This document shows, piece after piece, positions 58,360 to 64,000 of a stretch of 64,000 bases of DNA; positions within the stretch are counted from its first letter, which is position 1, and the number at the start of each line of letters is the position of its first letter. The stretch comes from Aquamicrobium aerolatum DSM 21857 (GTDB lineage Bacteria > Pseudomonadota > Alphaproteobacteria > Rhizobiales > Rhizobiaceae), in the NCBI RefSeq assembly GCF_900113935.1, contig NZ_FORF01000004.1:1-64000 (forward strand), in the 5' to 3' direction. The position numbers and the translations under genes are program-made. The notes beneath the pieces were generated by a model. The model was given only the letters and a program-made list of their open reading frames with translations, had not been told where the DNA came from and ran no database searches.

Positions 58360-59478
58360 ATGTTTTTCTGGATCATCGTTGCCTGCCTGACACTGATTGC
58401 CTGTCTCGCAGTTCTTCTGCCCGTGTTGCGGGTGAGGGACAGCGTCGCGGATGACAGTGCCTTTGACCTCGAAGTTTATCAGGACCAGCTTGCCGAGCTG
58501 GACAGAGATGTCGCGCGGGGCGTGATCGCCGGCACGGAAGCCGAGCAGGCGCGTGCCGAGATCGGCCGCCGCATTCTCAAGCTCAAGGCCGAAGGAAGCA
58601 CGCTTGCCGCAAAAGCCGGTTTCGGGGCGGGCAGGATTGTCCTGAGCGTGGCGATTCTGGCGGTGCCGCTGGCCAGCTGGGGCATCTACGCCGCAACCGG
58701 CTCGCCGCACCTGCCGTCGCAGCCATTGCATGAGCGCATGGCCGATAATCCACAGGCAAACCCAATCAACGAACTGGTGGCGCGGGCGGAGGCTCATCTT
58801 GCCGAGAACCCGCAGGACGGGCGCGGCTGGGATGTGCTTGCGCCGATCTATTACCGCAATGGTCGCTTCGTTGAAGCCGCGACGGCCTATCGCAATGCGA
58901 TCCGTCTGCTGGGCGCAAGCGCGACGCGCGAGGCGGGGCTGGGCGAAGCCGTGGCAGCCGTTGGCGGCGGCCTGATCAGCGAAGAGGCGCAGGCGGCGCT
59001 GCAGCGCGCACTGGCGCTGGAGCCGGACAATCCGAAGGCGCGGTTCCTGTTGGCTTTGGGGCTGGCACAGGAAGGCCGGACCGAAGAGGCGCAAGCGGCC
59101 TGGCTGGCGATGGCGAACGACTTGCCGCAGGATTCGCCCTGGCGTGGCGCAGTAGCGCAGATGCTGGGGAGCAAGGCTGAAGTGCAGGCAACGCCGGGAC
59201 CGTCGCAGGACGATGTTGATGCCGCCGAATTGATGTCGGACAATGAGCGCGCCGAGATGATCGGTAATATGGTGGCCGGACTGGACCAGAGGTTGCGTGA
59301 AAATCCGCAGGACCCTGAGGGCTGGCAGCGCCTGATCCACGCCTATACGGTGCTTCAGCGCAACGAAGACGCGCGCGACGCACTGGTGCGCGGGCTGGCG
59401 GCGCTGGGAAGCGACAGCGCGGAAGGCGCGGAACTGAAGACGTTTGCAGCGGCGCGCGGCGTCAGCGCGGCGGATTGA
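58360..59478 (+). CDS. ccmI: cytochrome c maturation protein CcmI (CycH)
   Basis: 372 residues. Two membrane segments at the N-terminus (FWIIVACLTLIACLAVLLPV and ILSVAILAVPL region near 95) enclose a cytoplasmic coiled-coil loop; the rest is a periplasmic TPR domain (AHLAENPQDGRGWDVLAPIY, then RFLLALGLAQEGRTEEAQAA). CcmI guides apocytochromes to the CcmF/CcmH heme ligation complex. First gene of cycHJKL, with the next gene overlapping the reading end by a gap of 19 bases. Confidence 0.93.
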   Translation: MFFWIIVACLTLIACLAVLLPVLRVRDSVADDSAFDLEVYQDQLAELDRDVARGVIAGTEAEQARAEIGRRILKLKAEGSTLAAKAGFGAGRIVLSVAILAVPLASWGIYAATGSPHLPSQPLHERMADNPQANPINELVARAEAHLAENPQDGRGWDVLAPIYYRNGRFVEAATAYRNAIRLLGASATREAGLGEAVAAVGGGLISEEAQAALQRALALEPDNPKARFLLALGLAQEGRTEEAQAAWLAMANDLPQDSPWRGAVAQMLGSKAEVQATPGPSQDDVDAAELMSDNERAEMIGNMVAGLDQRLRENPQDPEGWQRLIHAYTVLQRNEDARDALVRGLAALGSDSAEGAELKTFAAARGVSAAD

Positions 59479-59497
59479 GGAAGGCAGGCAGCGACAC

Positions 59498-59935
59498 ATG
59501 ACCAGAAAGCAGAAGCGGCTCACGGTGATCGGCGGTGCGATGGCATTTCTGATGCTTGCATCGGGACTGACGCTGTATGCGCTTGGCCAGAAGACCTCCT
59601 ACTTCTACATGCCTGCCGAATTGCAGACCGCAAAGCTTGAGCCTGGCCAGCGCATCCGCCTTGGCGGACTGGTCGCGGCCGGCTCGATTGTGCGTGGTGA
59701 AGGCACCCAGGTCGCCTTTGCCGTCACCGATCAGGTTCACACGGTGAAGGTCTCCTATTCCGGCATCCTGCCCGATCTGTTTCGGGAAGAGCAGGGCGTC
59801 GTGACCGAGGGCACGGTGGGACCGGGCGGCGTGTTCATCGCCGACAGCGTGCTGGCCAAGCATGACGAAAACTACATGCCCAAGGAAGTCGCGGACGGCC
59901 TGAAGGCCACCGGCCTGTGGCAGCACACCGAATGA
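59498..59935 (+). CDS. ccmE: cytochrome c maturation heme chaperone CcmE (CycJ)
   Basis: 145 residues from the ATG at 59498 with AGGAAGG upstream. A membrane anchor (IGGAMAFLMLASGLTLYALG) is followed by a beta-barrel with IRLGGLVAAGSIVRGEGTQV and the heme-binding region VLAKHDENYMPKEV, whose histidine bonds covalently to heme in the family. It carries heme from the CcmC side to CcmF in the periplasm. Confidence 0.95.
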   Translation: MTRKQKRLTVIGGAMAFLMLASGLTLYALGQKTSYFYMPAELQTAKLEPGQRIRLGGLVAAGSIVRGEGTQVAFAVTDQVHTVKVSYSGILPDLFREEQGVVTEGTVGPGGVFIADSVLAKHDENYMPKEVADGLKATGLWQHTE

Positions 59936-59951
59936 ACAACGGAGCGGATGC

Positions 59952-61952
59952 GTGATCGTTGAAGCAGGACATTTCGCGCTCGTACTGGCATTCGTGCTGG
60001 CGGTGGTCCAGTTCGCTGTTCCGCTGATCGGCACGCGCACGGGCGACGACCGGCTGATGGCGGTTGCCGCGCCGGTGACCATCGCCGGATTCGCGCTAAC
60101 GGCGCTGTCTTTTGCGGCGCTGACGATGGCCTATGTGCAATCGGACTTTTCGGTGGTGAATGTGTGGGAGAACTCCCACTCGCTGAAGCCGATGCTCTAC
60201 AAGGTGACGGGCGTGTGGGGAAACCACGAAGGCTCGATGCTTCTGTGGGTGCTGATCCTGACTTTTTTCGGCGCGCTGGTGGCCTGGTTCGGCTCGAACC
60301 TGCCGGCGTCGCTGCGCGCCAATGTTTTGTCGGTGCAGGGGCTGGTCGGCGCGGCGTTCCTGCTGTTCGTGCTGGCGACGTCGAACCCGTTTGCGCGGAT
60401 CGAGACCCCGCCATTTGAGGGCCGCGATCTCAACCCGATCCTGCAGGATATCGGCCTCGCCATCCATCCGCCGCTGCTCTATCTCGGCTATGTCGGATTT
60501 TCGGTCTGCTTCTCCTTTGCCGTCGCGGCGCTGATCGAAGGCCGGATCGATGCGGCATGGGCGCGCTGGGTGCGGCCCTGGACGCTGGCTGCCTGGGTGT
60601 TCCTCACCGGCGGCATCGCCATGGGCTCCTACTGGGCCTATTACGAGCTGGGTTGGGGCGGCTGGTGGTTCTGGGATCCGGTCGAAAACGCCTCGTTCCT
60701 GCCATGGCTCTCCGGAACTGCGTTGTTGCACTCGGCGATCGTGATGGAAAAGCGCTCGGCGCTGAAGATCTGGACGCTGCTTCTGGCGATCCTGACATTC
60801 TCGCTGTCGCTGCTGGGCACCTTCCTGGTGCGCTCCGGCGTTCTGACCTCGGTTCATGCCTTCGCCACCGACCCGACGCGCGGCCTGTTCATTCTTTTCA
60901 TCCTGATGCTGTTTATCGGCGGGTCGCTGTCGCTGTTTGCGCTGCGCGCGTCGAGCCTGACGCAGGGCGGCCTGTTCCAGCCGATCTCGCGCGAGGGTGC
61001 GCTGGTTCTGAACAATTTGTTCCTGACCACGGCGACGGCAACCGTTCTGATCGGCACGCTCTATCCGCTGCTGGTGGAAGCCGTGACCGGCGACAAGATT
61101 TCCGTCGGTGCGCCGTTCTTCAACATGACCTTCGTGCCGCTCGCGCTGCCCTTGCTGATCGCGGTGCCGTTCGGGCCGCTGCTGGCATGGAAGCGGGGCG
61201 ACCTTTATGCCGTGACGCAACGGCTTTACGCGGCGCTCGGTGGCGCGCTGCTGACCGTGCTGATCGCGCTGTTCTTTGTCGACGGCATGGGCGTACTGGC
61301 CGCATTCGGTGTCGGCGTGGCAACCTGGCTCGTGCTGGGCGCACTGACCGATCTGGCGCTCAAGGCAGGTATCGGCTCGGTGACCACTGCGGTGGCCTGG
61401 CGTCGCTTTCGGGGCTTGCCGCGCTCGGTGTTCGGCACCGCGCTGGCGCATCTGGGCCTTGGCCTGACGACGCTCGGCATCGTGGCGGTGACGTCGCTGG
61501 ATGTGGAAGAGATTGCGGTGATGAAGCCGGGCGATACGCTCGCTGTTGCCAATTACACGCTGCGCTTCGAGGAAATGACGCCTTTCCAGGGACCGAACTT
61601 CACCTCGGACAAGGCGCGCTTCACCTATATCAATGCGTGGGGCCGCGAACTTGGCGAGGTGATCTCGTCCAAGCGGCTCTATACGGCACGCCAGATGCCG
61701 ACGACCGAAGCGGGAATCGTCACGCGCGGGTTGAGCCAGCTTTACGTTTCGATCGGGGATCCCACGGCGGACGGTGGCATTGTCGTGCGCGCCTGGTGGA
61801 AACCGCTGGTGCTGCTGATCTGGCTCGGCGGGCTGGTGATGATGATCGGCGGAACGGTGTCGTTGCTTGACCGCAGGTTGCGGGTCGGCGCGCCGGCGGC
61901 ACGCAAGGCAAAGCCGAAAGTTCTGACGCCAGCGGAGACCCCAGCGCAGTGA
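59952..61952 (+). CDS. ccmF: heme lyase CcmF (CycK)
   Basis: 666 residues from a GTG at 59952, with many membrane segments (about 14). The tryptophan-rich WWD motif GWGGWWFWDPVENASFLPWL (about 236) and the preceding HEGSMLLWV region, where a conserved histidine binds heme, identify CcmF. It ligates heme to the CxxCH of apocytochromes in the periplasm, and works with CcmH and CcmI. It overlaps ccmH by 4 bases. Confidence 0.96.
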   Translation: MIVEAGHFALVLAFVLAVVQFAVPLIGTRTGDDRLMAVAAPVTIAGFALTALSFAALTMAYVQSDFSVVNVWENSHSLKPMLYKVTGVWGNHEGSMLLWVLILTFFGALVAWFGSNLPASLRANVLSVQGLVGAAFLLFVLATSNPFARIETPPFEGRDLNPILQDIGLAIHPPLLYLGYVGFSVCFSFAVAALIEGRIDAAWARWVRPWTLAAWVFLTGGIAMGSYWAYYELGWGGWWFWDPVENASFLPWLSGTALLHSAIVMEKRSALKIWTLLLAILTFSLSLLGTFLVRSGVLTSVHAFATDPTRGLFILFILMLFIGGSLSLFALRASSLTQGGLFQPISREGALVLNNLFLTTATATVLIGTLYPLLVEAVTGDKISVGAPFFNMTFVPLALPLLIAVPFGPLLAWKRGDLYAVTQRLYAALGGALLTVLIALFFVDGMGVLAAFGVGVATWLVLGALTDLALKAGIGSVTTAVAWRRFRGLPRSVFGTALAHLGLGLTTLGIVAVTSLDVEEIAVMKPGDTLAVANYTLRFEEMTPFQGPNFTSDKARFTYINAWGRELGEVISSKRLYTARQMPTTEAGIVTRGLSQLYVSIGDPTADGGIVVRAWWKPLVLLIWLGGLVMMIGGTVSLLDRRLRVGAPAARKAKPKVLTPAETPAQ

Positions 61953-62404
61953 GACGCTTTGCTTTCCTGTTGGTGCTCCTGTCGCTTGCGCTGCCGGCAT
62001 TCGCCGTGCAGCCGTCGGAGGTTCTGGACGATCCGGCGCTGGAGGCGAGGGCGCGCCAGCTTTCAAGCGGCTTGCGCTGCATGGTGTGCCAGAACCAGTC
62101 GATCGACGATTCCGATGCGGAACTGGCGCGGGATCTGCGCGTGCTGGTGCGCGAGCGGCTGGTGGCGGGCGAGACCGACGAGCAGGTGATCGATTACGTA
62201 GTCTCGCGCTATGGCGAGTTCGTGCTGTTGCAGCCGCGCTTCAACATGCGCAATGCGCTGCTGTGGGCAGCTCCGATCCTGTTGCTGGCGATTGGCGGCG
62301 CATTCATCGTCGCACAGTCACGTCGGCGCACCCGCCCGGTGACGCAGGCGCTGTCGGCTGAAGAAGAGAGCCGACTGAAGGAAATTCTCGGCGATTCCGA
62401 GTGA
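61949..62404 (+). CDS. ccmH: cytochrome c maturation protein CcmH (CycL)
   Basis: 151 residues from a GTG at 61949. A signal peptide (FAFLLVLLSLALPAFA) precedes the CcmH domain with LRCMVCQNQSIDDSDAELAR, the redox-active LRCxxCQ motif, and a C-terminal membrane anchor (LLWAAPILLLAIGGAFIVA). It reduces apocytochrome thiols before heme attachment. Last gene of the operon; degP follows after 147 bases. Confidence 0.95.
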   Translation: MRRFAFLLVLLSLALPAFAVQPSEVLDDPALEARARQLSSGLRCMVCQNQSIDDSDAELARDLRVLVRERLVAGETDEQVIDYVVSRYGEFVLLQPRFNMRNALLWAAPILLLAIGGAFIVAQSRRRTRPVTQALSAEEESRLKEILGDSE

Positions 62405-62551
62405 GGCGATGGCGCGCTGCGCCTGCATCCTTTCCAAGATTACAAAAGTTTCATCCTTCGGAAAGAACGCCGTAAGGTGGGGTGCCCTATCTGTGTTGTC
62501 GAAGGGTGCGTTTCGTCGCATCCAAGATGGATTTCACGAAGGACTCCAGAG

Positions 62552-64000
62552 ATGCAAAACGACATCAACTCCTCGACCAAATCTCCGTCCAAGGCGCGCA
62601 AGAACCGACTGCTCGCGGCTGCCGCCTCGCTTGCGATTGCTGGCGCTATCGGCTTTGGCGCGGTGACCTCCGGCAGCGCTCCGGTGCTTGCCGATCCGGT
62701 GAAGGTAGAAACCGTGCAGCCGACCGGCTTTGCCGATGTTGTCGAAAAGGTTTCTCCCGCTGTGGTGAGCGTGCGCGTGCAGGAACGCGTCGAGGCCACT
62801 GCCGACAGCGGCGGCCGCTTCAGCATGCCGGGCCTTGAAGACCTTCCGCGCGACCACCCGATGAGCCGCTTCTTCCGCGAATTCCGTGGTGAGCGTGGCG
62901 ATCGTGACTATCACGGCGAGCGCGGTCCGCGCGGCAAGGATCGCAGCGAGCGCATGCGCCCGGTATCGCAAGGCTCGGGTTTCTTCATTTCTGAAGATGG
63001 CTATCTCGTCACCAACAACCATGTCGTTGAAGGCGGGGCAAGCTTCACCGTTGTCATGGATGACGGTGCGGAACTGGATGCCAAGCTGGTCGGCACCGAT
63101 CCACGCACCGACCTTGCCGTCCTGAAGGTCGATGGCGACCGCAAGTTCACCTATGTCGCATTTGCCGATGATTCCAAGGTGCGCGTTGGCGATTGGGTCG
63201 TGGCTGTCGGCAATCCGTTCGGCCTTGGTGGCACCGTGACGGCAGGCATCGTTTCGGCCCGTGGCCGTGACATCGGCGCTGGCCCCTATGACGATTTCCT
63301 GCAGATCGACGCTGCAGTGAACCGCGGCAATTCGGGCGGCCCGGCGTTCAACCAGAGCGGTGAAGTGGTCGGCATCAACACGGCGATCTTCTCGCCCTCC
63401 GGCGGCAATGTCGGCATCGCTTTCGCAATTCCGTCATCCACGGCCAAGGAAGTCGTCGACAATCTGATCACCAACGGCGCAGTCACGCGGGGCTGGCTCG
63501 GAATTCAGATCCAGCCGGTGACGAAGGAAATCGGCGAATCGCTGGGCCTTGATGGCACCAAGGGCGCGCTGGTGGCCGACGCGCAGGCCGACGGACCGGG
63601 CCGCGACGCCGGGATCAAGGCCGGAGACGTGATCATCGCGGTCAATGACAAGGAAGTCGGCTCGCCGCGTGAACTGTCACGGATGATTGCCAGCTACGCA
63701 CCGAAAACCAAGGTCGACGTCACCGTCTGGCGTGGCGGTGCTAAGCAGCAGGTGGAGGTCGAACTCGGCCAGCTGCCAGGCGATCAGGCCAGCGCCGCGC
63801 AACAGGTGCCAAACCCGTCGAAGAGCGATACGTCGCTTGCCGATTTCGGCCTGACGGTGACAGGCGCGGACGATGGCAACGGTCTGGTCGTGACCGATGT
63901 CGACCCGGCAAGCCCTGCCGCTGAGCGTGGGATCCAGGCCGGTGACGTGATCGTCGCTATCAACTCGACCGCGGTGACAACAGCCGATGAAGTGGAAAAA
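62552..64000 (+). CDS. degP: Do-family serine protease DegP, cut by the right edge
   Basis: At least 483 residues; the stop is beyond the window. The start is the ATG at 62552, with AAGGA upstream. A signal-like segment (LLAAAASLAIAGAIGFGAVT) suggests export. The catalytic triad is visible: His in LVTNNHVVEG (about 155), Asp in DPRTDLAVLK (about 185), Ser in NRGNSGGPAF (about 255). A Gly/Arg-rich loop RGERGDRDYHGERGPRGK lies before the protease core, and one complete PDZ domain follows, with a second beginning near the edge. It clears misfolded periplasmic proteins. Confidence 0.95.
   Translation, partial: MQNDINSSTKSPSKARKNRLLAAAASLAIAGAIGFGAVTSGSAPVLADPVKVETVQPTGFADVVEKVSPAVVSVRVQERVEATADSGGRFSMPGLEDLPRDHPMSRFFREFRGERGDRDYHGERGPRGKDRSERMRPVSQGSGFFISEDGYLVTNNHVVEGGASFTVVMDDGAELDAKLVGTDPRTDLAVLKVDGDRKFTYVAFADDSKVRVGDWVVAVGNPFGLGGTVTAGIVSARGRDIGAGPYDDFLQIDAAVNRGNSGGPAFNQSGEVVGINTAIFSPSGGNVGIAFAIPSSTAKEVVDNLITNGAVTRGWLGIQIQPVTKEIGESLGLDGTKGALVADAQADGPGRDAGIKAGDVIIAVNDKEVGSPRELSRMIASYAPKTKVDVTVWRGGAKQQVEVELGQLPGDQASAAQQVPNPSKSDTSLADFGLTVTGADDGNGLVVTDVDPASPAAERGIQAGDVIVAINSTAVTTADEVEK

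Noticed and set aside
60096-62066. 656-codon open frame on the minus strand
   Set aside because: Antisense to ccmF, whose membrane segments and WWD motif are unmistakable.
1-64000. CRISPR array or further RNA genes
   Set aside because: I saw no series of equal repeats with unique spacers, and no tRNA or rRNA other than tRNA-Pro.

Overview
The window looks like chromosomal DNA of an alphaproteobacterium of the order Rhizobiales, probably close to Mesorhizobium, Aminobacter or Phyllobacteriaceae. This rests on recognised families rather than a database search: two MucR/Ros regulators, a feuN-feuP-feuQ signalling locus, a cycHJKL cytochrome c maturation operon next to degP, SapC, DUF2336, DUF1491, DUF5330 and DUF6456 proteins, betI-betA-betB, and a Rhodobacter-type gene transfer agent (GTA) cluster.

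Layout. (1) About 1-10745 is the right-hand end of an integrated prophage. An IS5-family element has cut into a metallopeptidase gene at the left edge. After it come small phage genes, a tail assembly chaperone with a probable -1 frameshift extension, a tape measure protein and a minor tail protein Z. A divergent control region with operator-like palindromes follows, then a run of small early genes, an excisionase-like protein and a tyrosine integrase that abuts tRNA-Pro(CGG), the probable attachment site. No baseplate, fibre or lysis genes lie between the tail genes and the control region, so the phage module looks incomplete. (2) 10900-14655 is betI-betA-betB for glycine betaine synthesis from choline, with a clear BetI-type palindrome in front of betI. 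(3) 14825-27518 holds metabolic and housekeeping genes: thiolase-SDR pair, ReAV-type asparaginase, methylmalonyl-CoA mutase small subunit, a HerA/YjgR-type ATPase, an L,D-transpeptidase, IlvE, Fe-type superoxide dismutase, two c-type cytochromes and oligopeptidase B. (4) 27870-38813 is rich in regulatory and envelope genes: two mucR paralogues, a protein with only the DnaA DNA-binding domain paired with a DUF6456 protein, sufE, a PleC/DivJ-like histidine kinase followed by a peptidoglycan-binding protein, DUF2336, SapC and a DUF1254/DUF1214 pair. One perfect and one near-perfect CtrA box were found here. (5) 38826-40976 is a class A penicillin-binding protein, divergent from (6) 41208-55230, a GTA cluster with terminase, portal, protease, capsid, connectors, tail and NlpC/P60 peptidase genes and the large g15 protein, ending in a small membrane protein. 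(7) 55319-57724 is feuNPQ, 57824-58264 a 17-kDa-antigen-like lipoprotein, 58360-62404 cycHJKL, and from 62552 to the right edge a DegP protease.

How the parts work together. The GTA genes run in one direction with short gaps or overlaps and could make a small HK97-type particle. Within them, a strong hairpin after the capsid gene could raise capsid output over distal genes, and an apparent -1 slip at the tail chaperone stop codon could make the longer chaperone form. The same kind of -1 arrangement appears independently in the unrelated prophage at the left end. FeuN, FeuP and FeuQ form a periplasmic brake, response regulator and sensor kinase. The cyc operon matures the c-type cytochromes, two of which are encoded at 23970-25349.
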